Of a stretch of 64,000 bases of DNA, positions 1 to 11,148 are shown piece after piece. Under the pieces are notes generated by a model, which did no database searches, was not told the origin of the DNA, and saw only the letters and a program-made list of their open reading frames with translations. The stretch's first letter is position 1. The number at the start of each line of letters is the position of its first letter. The translations under genes and the position numbers were made by a program. Origin of the DNA: Margaritispora aquatica (taxonomy: Eukaryota > Ascomycota > Leotiomycetes > Helotiales > Discinellaceae); the NCBI GenBank assembly GCA_007644065.1, contig VJWN01000005.1, positions 1,612,001-1,676,000 of the forward strand, given 5' to 3'.

Positions 1-539
1 TAGCAAATATGAAAATCTTGAGTAGCTGAAGTTGAGACTGAATGCGGGGGTTTCTATGCTGTAGGTTTATATATGAAGTCAACGTGACCAGGAAAGCTGG
101 ATCACAGAGGTTGCTGGGAAATATCCGCAAGAAATGGCCACATCTCTTGGTATGACTTTTGGAAGCAGTGCCAACATCTAATCTGTTCCCTGGATCTAAC
201 AGCTTCATCCCATACAGATTGAAGAATGATTTCCGTTCCGTCATTTGGTGCATCAAGAGCTATTCGTCCTGCGTATGATTTTTCGCCATGAGTAATCCCA
301 TACCTGCTCCATGGGTACGAAATACATCGCATAGCTATCATACTTTGCCAGCTTTGGCAGAGTGAAGAGCTGGAAGTCGTGTCAAGATTTTATGAAAAGG
401 AAGCTGATCATGAAGTATTTGCGCTCTGAAGTACCTCCATATCTGACATTGCCCAAGCTTTCGGTCTATCGAGCGCTTCTACAACCAGACTTAAAAGATC
501 AGAAACTTATATTTTGTGCTCGATCACCTCAGTCCAGTT

Positions 540-1956
540 TCATCTTGTGCTTAGTTTCACCTCCCCAATCAGCAAAAAACACTTGTTACCTTTGTGAGAG
601 TAGTTTTGTTCCTTGGGATCAAACACTCCCACCAAGCCAATCCTTGCAAATGAGCCATTGCCGCCTGCCTTTAATTCCCGTTCAAACTCTCCTTGAGACA
701 ATAGGGCATGACCATCCGCACCAGCAAGTTTGAACCTGTATAATAGCTTTGGCCAGCGATCAAAAAACTCCTTGTGGACATCAATGTCTCCACATTTGAC
801 ACAAATCTGATAATCAATCGAGGCGCGTGCTATTTGCAACACTGCAAAGAGACGCTCAAGTTTCCAGCCATCATCATATATTTCTATTTGTTGGCGAGCC
901 AGGTCTTCAACATCATAGCCACAGCTTTCAACGATGTATCGAAATCTCAAGAAACTGCGAATGTCTCGCAATGCCGCAAAAAACGGCGACAAGAACCTAT
1001 ATTTCAATTTTGCACTCTTTAATTGACACGTGTTGCTGCACCTACAAGTATTGGTGTTGCTGTTGTTCTTCGGCAAAAGGACCTTCGCACTCCAGGATCA
1101 CCTCCTGATATTCTGTGCTGGTGTGGCAAAACTTGAAAATTATCTAAATTATCATTTCTTGCAGATTTTTTGAATGTTCTTGCTATAGATATTTGGACAG
1201 CTTCTGTGAGCTTTGCTTCAAGTTGCAATGCAGCGTACGCTGGGGGCAGTGAGGAATACATTTGCTGAATCTGCAATGCGATGTCTTCCATAGCTCCTGT
1301 TTCATTTTTGGTATAAGAGTTAGAAATATGGACGTTGGTTAAACATGCACGAATAGCTGCAACGTCGGTAGATAGTCTGGATAGTGTGAACTGATGAGAC
1401 TGGTAGTGAGTTTGGATCGTCTGACTAAGGATACATCAGTAAGCGAACCGTTTTGAGAGGAAGAAGTACTTGCAGTAATGAAATATGCTGGGCAAGGGAA
1501 AGATTTTGTTTAGCCTCTCGAAGATCATCTTTGAATCTCACAAAAAGTTTCCTTTCCCATGCCATATCTAATGCAGTAAATGCTCTTTTTAGTCTACTTC
1601 TCGACATCAAGCCTTCGACATAAGATTGCGCCAATGTAAACAAGGAGTCTAAAGGCTGTTTACACCGTTGAAGAGCCATGGAGAGAGCCCGATTAGTGTC
1701 TTCGTCCTCGATCCATGTACTTCTAGCAATCTTCTCAATTCCATGCAGGATAATACCGACCAAATCTACCTCCGCTAAGATGGACTCTAGTTCCTTCGGT
1801 GCTTCTCTGATGGAACGAATAATAGCGACACTACCCAAGTTAGCGCTATCACTTTTTTACACAGGGTTTCACCAACACTTCTGAGTGGGTCTTCTTGAGC
1901 TGAATCGCAATAGACAAAAATGCAACGACACTAGCTCCAGCGCTGAGAGGTTCCAT
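540..1956 (-). pseudogene. PigL_N/STAND N-terminal-domain protein, probably frameshifted
   Basis: I reconstruct exons at 1877-1956, 1470-1830, about 1046-1420 and 540-996, all on the minus strand. The N-terminus starts MEPLSAGASVVAFLSIA and continues into an APKELESILAEVDLVG stretch. This is the layout of the fungal N-terminal domain found on STAND/NACHT-type and ankyrin proteins (PigL_N type), a helical module thought to act in signalling or oligomerisation. No NTPase, ankyrin or catalytic domain follows; the C-terminal exon (about 150 residues) is unrecognised. The third exon opens in one frame (MEDIALQIQQMYSS...) but joins the last exon only in another frame, with the shift near 1140, and I could not find a plausible intron to absorb it. 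It is therefore either a decayed gene, a sequencing error or a gene with unusual splicing. The first join (SEV|VAIIR) uses a weak GTTGGT donor and is tentative. An ORF at 102-341 on the same strand could be a further exon or a separate relic. Confidence 0.45.
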
Positions 1957-3844
1957 GACGACCAATTTGACAAACGTTGAAAATTCCGAGAGAGAGAATT
2001 ACATTCTCCTTAAGAAGACGGGAATCATGTAACTGACTGTGTGGTATCACAGAAACTCGATGTGTATGCAGTATCCTCCCAGCCTCGAAAACTGCTGCAG
2101 ATGCCCGTAATGCTGAAACGCAGCAAACACGCTGATGCTCATATGGCAAGTTTCCATTGCCCTGGTCACGAACGCCATCTGATAGGCAAATCCAAGGGGA
2201 GTGAAGCAGCTATAGCTCAGTGTAGGATATATGAATGTCAATGAGCAGTACCATGATTAGTAGCAGTCTCCTTATGGTTCCCTCCAGGTACATGTAACTC
2301 AAATTGAGAATACTTGACCTTCGAGTGATATGTAGAAGTATCGTACTAATTGAATATGAGAAGTATATAAGATATATATCTTATGTCCCACTTTGTTGAA
2401 TCTTTGCACAGCTGTGAAGTGAAGACAGCATGACATAGGAATTCGGCTCCGACATGCTCTTCGGCTCCGCGAATTCCATGACTCTCATTAGTCATCCAAA
2501 TAATTTTAGGTTTCGCCAACCAGAAATTAGCAAGCGGGAAAAACGTTCAAGCTGTTTCACAAACAAAAGTAAAAGATTTAGTTGCCCCTTTTCTTCTGCA
2601 GGAGAACAAATGCAGAGAAATAACAGGATGATGACTTCATATCTCTTTCCCAGGTTGCAGTACCCCGGATATCTACTCGGAGAGATGCTCCAGCTCGGGT
2701 ATATCTCCGTAAACGAATACCCGAGAGATCTACATCGCCACTCACTCAAGTGAAGGTTAATTAAAGGTTTGCAGGAAAAGCTCAGCATCCCCAGTTTTTG
2801 ATGTTAGTCCTGATTGACCTGATCACACCGATAATATAGACAACTTGGATTCGCTCCCTTTTCTTCCTTACGGTTCAGTTTGCATTTGAAAGGACCGAAT
2901 GTGCATGGTAGAGAGAGATGGACATCGAATTGCAAGAAAACTTCTATGAAGGTCGAAACGCCACTGCCATCATCAAAACAAGTGCTGAGACCTTCTCCTA
3001 AATCGTCATAGCTATCCTGCAAAGTCTAAACTCTTTTTGGACTTTTCTTTTGGTGCCGCAATGCCGTCGCATGCCTGAAAGTGCGTCCCGCGAGCAATGT
3101 TCCAGAACTTATCCCAATTCCAGGTCAGGGCAAAGCCCGTTGCTATTCGCTGATACGGGGTTGTGTCTTAGAAATTGAGGGATCTTGAGGCGAGCCCCCT
3201 CTCTTCCTTCCATCATCTCGTACCTTGTAGATGAGCATCGGCATTCGCAAGGGAGAGCCTTGGCGAGACTCCAGCCTTCAGAAACCTAGAATCGACTCAT
3301 GTCTTTCTCTGCTTTCAGCTTTCCCTATTCTCGTTCTGCAACCATTCAGCTCTACCTTGCGCCAATTTGCTGAAGTGTCTACGATATCGGATTATTCTTG
3401 CGCTTTTCGATTAGCGAGGTGCTTTGGAGGCTGCATAAGGTAGTTACATTCGCCTGTTAGTGGCCCACATTCTCACTATCGGCCTTTGACTAGACTGATT
3501 GAAGCATTTCGCACTAGGCTAAGATTTCTAGCCTCTCTCTAATAGAAATTCTGAGCCAATTGCCAAGAGCGGCAAAGGCTCGAGGGAGTGGTTCGTGTTT
3601 GTGTGTGTCGTTGCCTCAATCCTGTTCGAACACTCTATCAACAACAAAGAGGCTCCATGGATATTTCGTTGTAGAGCAGTTGGAAAACAACGAAGTGATT
3701 GATATTGTTTGGATCAGTGGAAGAAAACACACAAAAAGAACGACTCTCGCTGACAGGATATGACGTAATAGCGCCACTGAGATATAAGGAGTTTGCATTT
3801 CTCAGCAACTACAGAGGTTACTGGAAGTCCTCGGTGCGACAGAT
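1957..3844. other. Intergenic, upstream of the histidine kinase
   Basis: No supported gene lies in these 1.9 kb. Short open stretches on both strands (for example 2454-2753, 2804-3022 and 3231-3443) show no family motif and no convincing splice context. The last several hundred bases presumably hold the promoter and 5' leader of the histidine kinase. There is a TA-rich patch with an 18-bp palindrome at 2367-2384, and a pair of GGAATTCG/CGAATTCC arms around 2437-2476 enclosing a repeated TTCGGCTCCG. Confidence 0.5.
2367..2384. repeat. 18-bp perfect palindrome
   Basis: The sequence ATAAGATATATATCTTAT is its own reverse complement. It lies in TA-rich intergenic DNA between the decayed first locus and the histidine kinase. 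It could be a simple low-complexity accident or a binding site; nothing else in the sequence assigns a role. Confidence 0.8.
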
Positions 3845-6800
3845 ATGCCAATATTACAAGGCGAAATGATATCTAATGGCATACAATCACCAGCCGATCA
3901 AATGGACGAGGCAGGTCAAGAGTTCGCATCCTTGACTGTGGATCAGTACTTCGACCAGCCGGTGTCGCCGCTACAAATGCCTCTCACTATCGATGGATTG
4001 GAGTCTTTGCAAGCCGATTCATATCTAAAATCTCGAGGGCAGTCTCCGCTTCGAAGGAGCTCCAATGCCAGCAGTATTCTCCATCTCGATATTCCTCGCT
4101 TTCCCTCCGCGGCCGAGCTGGCAATGTCAGCGATGCAGTACCTACCTTACCCGCTACTGGTATTGAGCAATCTCAAAACTTGCGTATTGGCAAATGAGGC
4201 TATGGCAAGACTGCTAGGCATGGAGGATTTACACAACGATGCGGAAAGTGAAGACGGAGTGTCGGTATCGGATAGACTTAGGGGACAAACTTTGAGCCAG
4301 TTGGGTATCGATATGCTGCAAGACGGACGGCCTGTATGGGTCGCTTGGGACTCATTCCTGGACAGTCTGGTGGAAGAAGGCATGCACAGCGACGATGGGA
4401 ATCACGAACAAGTATCAGAAAACGGTGAAGGGGATGTCACACCAACAGCTGAGAGGTCAGAGACTGTAAGCAGACGAGCCAGCACCGCAAAGACGTCCAC
4501 AGTCCGTGACGCGGTAGTTGAAGTCATTATTTCCAGTGACAATGTTTCCGCGACGTGTTTTAGAGATGCAGACAAGAAGAGAGGTCTTGTTGGTAAGCAT
4601 ACATTTGCAAAAATGATCATTACTATTTGGGAAATCGAGGACGAGCGATTCTATACCATGACTTTCACCTCGTCTGACACGAACCAAACGTCTCTTCCGA
4701 GTTCAAGAGGTCAATCTAGACAAGTCACTCGTCCTAAACAGCAGTCGCAACGTTCGCTTAGATCATCTGGGTCGGGAACATACTCAAGTCCATCTTCTGT
4801 GAGTTCGGGACGGAGTTCAAATACAGGAGGAAGCAGTGTATCAAGTGCCATCACAAGCCCAACAGGTGCATCGATGTCAGCAAGCCCATTTCCACCTTTA
4901 GGTCCGCCATCTAGATCCACGATTTCAAGCACACCCTCAAGCTTGCAGAAGTTGATGTTGATGAAGGATTCGCTACTAGATAGTACTGAGGTTGCTATTT
5001 TGGCCATGTGGAAAGATGAAAGTTTGACCGTACCCAATAGAGCAGCACGCCGACTATTTCACCCTACTGCCGACTTTTCTCAAGTGAGAGATGGATTTGA
5101 TCTGGTCTCGAAGTGGCATGTTTGGAACGAAGATTTCACAAGAAGGCTTGAGCCTTCGGAATATCCAATCTCAGTGCTGTGAGTATTTTACTCGAGTTTT
5201 TTCGCATCACTCCCAGAAAGTCGGAATTGGAGACATAATGGAGATATCATTTTCTACGGCGACCATTGCCTCGGAGGCTTGAACAATTAGCTCAAATGTC
5301 TGAAGTATGGACTAACATCTCTCAGAGTTCGAACACAGACTCCATTCGCCCATTACAAAATAGGCATCTATGACCCAGATACAGAGGAGAGAATCTATCT
5401 GGATTGTCTGGGAGAGGCTATCAGAGATCCTGATACGGGCGAGTTTCTAGCTGGAGTGTTGGTAGGTTTTATTCTTGACACAGTCTCAGCCATACCTTCG
5501 TTGAGCAAAATCGATGAAAGGCTTTTAATTGGGCAGTTGAGAAATACACCCAAAAGCCCAAATCCACTACTAAATTTATTACCGCGTTTCTAATACATCT
5601 GCTGACCTGTCCCCAGACATGCAGAGATATCACAACCATGAGAAATCAAATCGACGATATCAGAGAGAAGGATCAGCAGAGGTTTCAGCTGATTTGCGAC
5701 TCTATGCCACAAATGATATGGACGACTCTACCAGATGGTCGACACGATTGGTTCTCACAGCGGTGGTAGGTTTCATTGATCCACTGATAGAGCCAAACTC
5801 ATTAATATACAGGTACGACTATACGGGTTTGACGCAAGATGATAGTTTAGGGATGGGATGGAAGCTCCCGTTTCATCCCGATGACATGGCCGTGACTGGT
5901 AGGAAATGGCAACACTCTCTAGCTACAGGAGATCCATACTCGACCGAATATCGATGCCGAAATAGAAACGGGGAATGGAGATGGATGCTTGGGTTGGCTT
6001 TGCCAATGAGGAACAACAAAACTGGCGAAATAGAAAAGTGGTATGGAACCTGCACTGACATCCATGAGACTGTCGAAGCTAGGTTCTTGCACAAAAGAAT
6101 GGTGAGATCGTTAAAATTCATTCCTGATAAGCTGCTAAACTCTGATCTAGCGACAACAATTGCAATCCGTAATCACACATGCGCAAGTAACGCTCTTCTC
6201 CGTCGACAGGAAACGAAATGTCACTTTGTTGGAGGGTGCATTCATATGGGATCGCGAAAGCGATGCTGGCTCGGAAACGGAGAACGGCAGCGGAAAGCCG
6301 GGAAAATCAGAAGATTATATCGGCAAGAACATCTACGATATATTTTACTCCGCCAATAACGATCGTAAAATGGACCAGATCCCCGAGTCTTTGCAACCAA
6401 TCGAGGATATCTTGACCGGCAAGATAATGGAAGATGTCCATGAGCACTGTATCGACAGCAGATGGTACCGAACGAGATTCGTGCCAGTGCTTGGAAAGAA
6501 AGAGAGTGCTGGACATATGAACGAGGCATTCGTTGATGGCGTGATTGGAGTGAGTATGGATATCACCGAGGTCAAGGATCGCGAAATAGAGCTTCAGAAC
6601 CAAGAGAGGGAAAACACAAGGTTACTTGCCAACGAAGCAGCCGCTAAGGAAGCGAGTAGACTGAAATCCCAATTCTTAGCCAACATGTCACACGAAATTC
6701 GGACGCCAATCGCAGGAGTCATTGGTATGGCAGAGTTGTTGGCAGACACAAATCTGGACGAGGAACAGAAAGATTGGGCTGAGAACATCCAGCGGTCTGC

Positions 6801-8829
6801 GAACGCATTGCTCACAGTCATTAACGATATTTTAGATTTCTCTAAAGTTGAATCAGGAAGACTCGATATTGAAGAGGTTCAATTCTCATTATCTGTTGTC
6901 GTCAGGGATGTCAGTAAGATGCTTGGCTTTGTTGCCGAGCGGAAGAACCTGATATTTGATTCGAATATTGCAGTCGGACTGGACAATGATCTCATTGTTA
7001 TGGGCGATCCCGGAAGAGTGCGACAGATAATCACTAATCTACTCACAAACAGTATCAAGTTTACCAGTGACGGATACGTGAAGTTCTCTGTAGTGAAAGA
7101 GCGGGAAACAGCCGAGACATTCGAAGTCAAATTTGTAGTTGAGGACACAGGCATTGGTATCGAGGAAGAAGTCCGCAAGCGGCTCTTCAAGCCTTTCAGC
7201 CAAGCTGACTCCTCAACTGCTAGACGATTTGGCGGAACCGGGCTAGGACTGACCATCAGCAAGAATCTCGTCGACCTGATGCATGGACGCATCACGCTCG
7301 AATCCTCACTTGGATCCGGCACAACAGCAACATTCTGGATTCCATTCAACAAGCCTTCCTTCCAAGACGGAGTAGCACTGATTGATGTCGGCAGTCTACC
7401 CGACCGATTACAATCCGAGATGAGCGTTTCCTGCAACAGCTCAGAGTACGAGCACGGAACACCACCAAACCAATCGCCCATCAACCCTTACCGCAAGGGA
7501 CACCATAACCGGCACTATAAACCACACTCCATAAGCATGACTCCGTCCGCCTTCGCTGAACCCGAGCTATCCCCAACCGAGCGCTCCAAAATCAAAATCC
7601 TTCTCGTAGAAGACAACGCCATCAACCAGCAAATTGCGCTAAAAACAATCCGCAAGCTTGGCTTCCACGTCTCTGCCGTCTGGAACGGCAAAGAAGCGCT
7701 CGACTATGTTCTAGCCGCCACGCCTGATGGTGCCGGCCCACATTCCGCACCCGACATCATCCTCATGGACGTGCAGATGCCCATCATCGACGGATATCGC
7801 GCGACGCACATCTTGCGGCACCACGCACCGTACATGGCGCTCAGCAAGCATATTCCAATCGTGGCCATGACAGCGAGTGCGATACAAGGCGATCGCGAGA
7901 AGTGCCGTAAAGCGGGCATGGATGATTATCTCGCTAAACCCGTGAAAGGTAAGACGCTGGAAAAGATGCTCGTCCGCTGGGCAATCTCGAGACGCACACC
8001 GCAGACCCCTGGCGTGGATAGTGAGGGCAGCGAGTGTGAGGATGGGGAGGCGCTGGATCGATGTCGCAGTCGCACGGTGCCGCTGTTTGGCGCGGTGCCA
8101 CCGCTGAATGAGAGTGAGAAGCAGGAGCATAAAAACCATGCTATGAAATCTAAGGCTTCGTCCAAAAAACCAGCTTCGAAACGACCAACAACGCTCGAAA
8201 GAGCAAATAGCCACACCCTCACCCTCCCCGGCCCAGAGAGCGAGGGCGACCGCATAGAGCGGCGGGAAGTAGCTGAAGAGAAGGCCTTGTCGCTAAGAGA
8301 TGAGAAACTCGTGGAGGCTGCAAGTTTGGGACATATGCATACGCCAGCATTGCATCCAGTGGATGAGCTGCGAGGCCAAGATGACATGCCGAAGCTCACG
8401 GAGGAGAATGTGCATAAACTTGAGAGAGGCCAGGCTGAGCTTGTAGTTGGAAGGAGGAGTTTGAAAAGGAAGGGCGTTGGTCTGGGCTGGGTGAACGGTG
8501 ATGAGGAAATAGAGAGTCTGGATGCGATGAGGGGTGGGAGTAGTGGTGAGGATCGGCCTGGAAGTGGAAGTGGTCCCGGAGGACACAATCTGCCAATGCC
8601 AGATGTACGACCAAAAGTCGGCAGGAGGTGGCGGGACAGCGAGAGGACTGTCACACAATTTAGCGGGAGCGGCAGCGGATTGGGAGCTGGGATTGCAGAG
8701 TTGCGAAGTGATGATGCGGGCGGTGATGGTGATGTGAGTGTGAGTCCTAGTCCGAATGCGAGTCCGGCGTCGAGTCGAGATGGAGGCGAGGGGCGTGGTT
8801 CGGATGTCAGGATGAGAGGGAGTACTTGA
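3845..8829 (+). CDS. Multi-PAS hybrid histidine kinase with one receiver domain
   Basis: Five exons (3845-5178, 5326-5461, 5617-5765, 5813-6101, 6151-8829) give a protein of about 1528 residues. It should sense a cytoplasmic signal and pass phosphate His-Asp to a histidine phosphotransfer protein feeding fungal two-component output. PAS-like segments sit near residues 95-190, 375-500, 510-635 (a PAS_3 type, with WFSQRWYDYTG restored by splicing and ending [11 protein letters not shown]) and 640-770. A HisKA dimerisation/phosphoacceptor domain follows with SHEIRTP (His about 817), then HATPase N-box (NLLTNSIKF), G1 (VEDTGIGI) and G2 ([11 protein letters not shown]). The receiver has VEDN and phospho-acceptor Asp near residue 1176 in LMDVQMP, with the conserved Lys in YLAKPVK. 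No transmembrane segment is evident, so it is probably soluble. A serine-rich linker (about 280-360) and a roughly 280-residue low-complexity tail after the receiver are unusual. The Mak/Phk-like PAS architecture is family-level inference; I cannot assign the HHK group. Confidence 0.93.
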
Positions 8830-9533
8830 GGTCGATTCTGGTTTTGATGTGGATTTGGTGGGTGGTGTGAGGCGTTGGTATAGGCGTTCATAGGCTGGGG
8901 GTGGGGTTGGATTGGATTTGGATGCACAGTACAGCAGAGCACATAATTGGGTTTGGACTGGTTTGGACTGGTCTTGGGAAAACGATGGGCTCGGGGTTGA
9001 CATATAATCTTGACATAGACCGCATTGCATAGCGTCTGGCATTGGGGTACTCGGCTTCTTTCACTTTGGACGGAAGGGAAAATGCTACGATATTGTACAA
9101 ACAAGGTTGGGTGGGGCTTGGGCATTGGGAGAAAGGATTCCGGGACACGGATCATGGAAGAGATGAATACGTGCGAATTAGCTGCGAATTAGATGTGTGT
9201 TGTTGCGATGTATGAAGAAGCCATCGTAAAGTATGGTCGTATCAAGGTGCTGGGCTCGAGATTTAGTGCAAGATAAGTGAGGAGTAATCTGACAAGCGAA
9301 ATACTTACTCCCCTTTATAGCTCGCTTAACCCTGTCACTTGAGTGGCTGACTCAAGCGAGAGTTTCAATATACTTCATACTGTAAGTTGTAAAGAAAATG
9401 AATGTTTGGTTCAAATATCTCATTAGATTCAAGCTTTACGGTCGTTCTGTACCCAATCAAGAATGATTGTCACATTTCCACAATATCAACATTTCCTTCC
9501 AAGCCAACCAGAATCACCGCGGTCTTTCATGGC
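8830..9533. other. Convergent 3' intergenic region
   Basis: This spacer lies between the ends of the histidine kinase and the MBL-fold gene, which converge. I see no gene. A short inverted repeat, CTTGAGT-GGCTG-ACTCAAG, occurs at 9338-9356. Open frames antisense to the kinase tail extend into it but follow the purine/pyrimidine bias of that tail. Confidence 0.6.
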
Positions 9534-10712
9534 TCATAACTCCTCTTCCACACTCTCCTTCAACAAAGCATGTTCCCTCCACCCCATATTCCGCACCTGG
9601 ATCTGCATACTATCCAACACCCTCTTCTTCGCACTATCGCCCGACCCCAACGTCCCATCATAAACCTCCGTATCCAGGAACGCGCCATGCGTGCTCGTGA
9701 ACTCGTACTTTTTCAGCAGCCTCCACATTCGCGCCAGCTCCTCCTGGTCGAGTGGTATCATATTCGGTATCGACCACATGAAGACGTAGGTATTCATCCC
9801 TGATGGCCGGCCATCTTTCTTCCCGTCGGGACCTTTAGACCAGTCGCCTAGTCCGGCGGGCGTGGTGACGAGTGTGTCTGCTACGAGGAGGTGCCCGTAA
9901 GCGAGACATACTAAGGAGCCAGGGAAATGACCACCTAGTTTGATGGCTAGGACACCGGTTTTCTCGCCTTGGACTTCGATCTCTTCCTCTGTGCTTTCAA
10001 TGAACGTCCTTGCCTTTCCCAGTCTATCGAGTCGATTCAACCACTCCTTATCCTCCCACGCCAAGTAGACAGGACAGTCGAATGTCTCGGCCCACACCAG
10101 ATGCGTGGAGTAGTAATGCGGATGTGAAATGACTATCGCGGCCAGCCCACCGAGAGAATTGATCCATTCCGTGGTCTCGTTGTCGAGATACGTGATACAG
10201 TCCCACAGGATATTGCCTTGTGGGGTTTTGATGAGAATGCAGCGCTGGCCGATGGCTACTTGAGGGTTGGTTCGGATGGACCAGAAGCGATCGTCGTCTG
10301 GGAAGGGGACGTGGACGTTCTTGTGGCCTTTGGATTTGAGTTCCGCGAGAGTGGTGAATGCTTGTCCGGTTCTGGGGACAAATTGCCGTGGATCGTCACA
10401 GATCCTACAGCGGGTGATTATCTTGCGGTTTTCGGTATCGAACTGGGGAGTCTGTTAGACGAGGTTGAAGATATGAGAGTGAGAGGTTGTGAAAGAGCTC
10501 AACTCGGATAAGCGGCTTCGATGAGCTGAGTTCAATATAGATATTCATACCTGTGTACCACATGCAGTGCATATGAGGAAGTTATCTGTTTCGGTGACCA
10601 TGTTGGCTTCTGGTGGATGAGAATTATATTCGTGGGTTGCTTCTTCAAATATATCAACACCCGATGGGCCTGAAAGGCTTACTGTTGAAGCTGGAGTAGA
10701 GTGGGAGGACAT
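9534..10712 (-). CDS. Metallo-beta-lactamase-fold protein with Cys-rich N-terminus
   Basis: Two exons (10551-10712 and 9534-10451) encode about 359 residues. Splicing joins ICTACGTQ to TPQFDTENRK, followed by TRCRICDD, so a CxxC...CxxC pair resembling a small zinc ribbon precedes the hydrolase fold. The core metal motif is SHPHYYSTHLVW, a variant of HxHxDH in which the usual Asp is absent; further motifs are LGGHFPGSLV and LLVADT. This belongs to fungal MBL-domain proteins of unknown substrate, for which hydrolysis (thioester, lactone or similar) is only inferred. An internal methionine at 10601 is a possible alternative start, but the upstream ATG at 10712 is in frame and opens a 37-residue Ser/Thr-rich leader. 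The gene is divergent from the amidase, with 436 bp between starts. Confidence 0.85.
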
Positions 10713-11148
10713 GTTGTAAAGTGGTGGTGTAACTTTATATCCGTCCTCATTGCGGGGTGGGGCTGGGAGAGAGTGTTTGTATCAGATGACTTGGAGATTG
10801 TCGTGATCATGGATGTGACGCTGTGTGAGCACCTTATGCCCGGGGCGGGAAGCTGTAGAAGTAACGTGAGAATCTTGGTTAGATGGATGACATAAGCAAG
10901 ATATAAGGTAAGCAAGTAAGTTCTGGGGAAAATCTAGAACCAGACCTCGCTTATCCCCATGGGGAAAGTCCAGCCGCTTATCGCTTATCGGGGAATGCGG
11001 AATGGAAGCGTCCAAACTCCAAACCCCAAACAAACTCTCCCTCAACACTTAAAGCCTTCACAACCCGCTTCCTCTCCTTGGTATCAAAACTAGTGATTCT
11101 ATATGAAGCTCTAGACGACTTTCTTTTCTTACAAATCCAGTCTTCAAA
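10713..11148. promoter_or_regulatory. Shared divergent promoter region, MBL protein / amidase
   Basis: These 436 bp separate two divergent start codons and must contain both promoters. I see no conserved operator that I can name. Co-regulation of the two hydrolases is a possibility raised by position only. Confidence 0.4.

Noticed and set aside
2206..2260. TAGCTCAGTG A-box-like sequence suggesting a tRNA
   Set aside because: No B-box or complementary acceptor stem follows at the right distance.
7926..9155. 409-codon open frame antisense to the histidine-kinase tail
   Set aside because: It mirrors the low-complexity tail and its composition bias; the translated product is Ser/Pro-rich without a domain, while the sense frame has a clear kinase and receiver.
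9338..9356. TGACTCA AP-1/Gcn4-like site inside a short inverted repeat
   Set aside because: It lies between two convergent 3' ends, where no promoter is expected, so function is unlikely.
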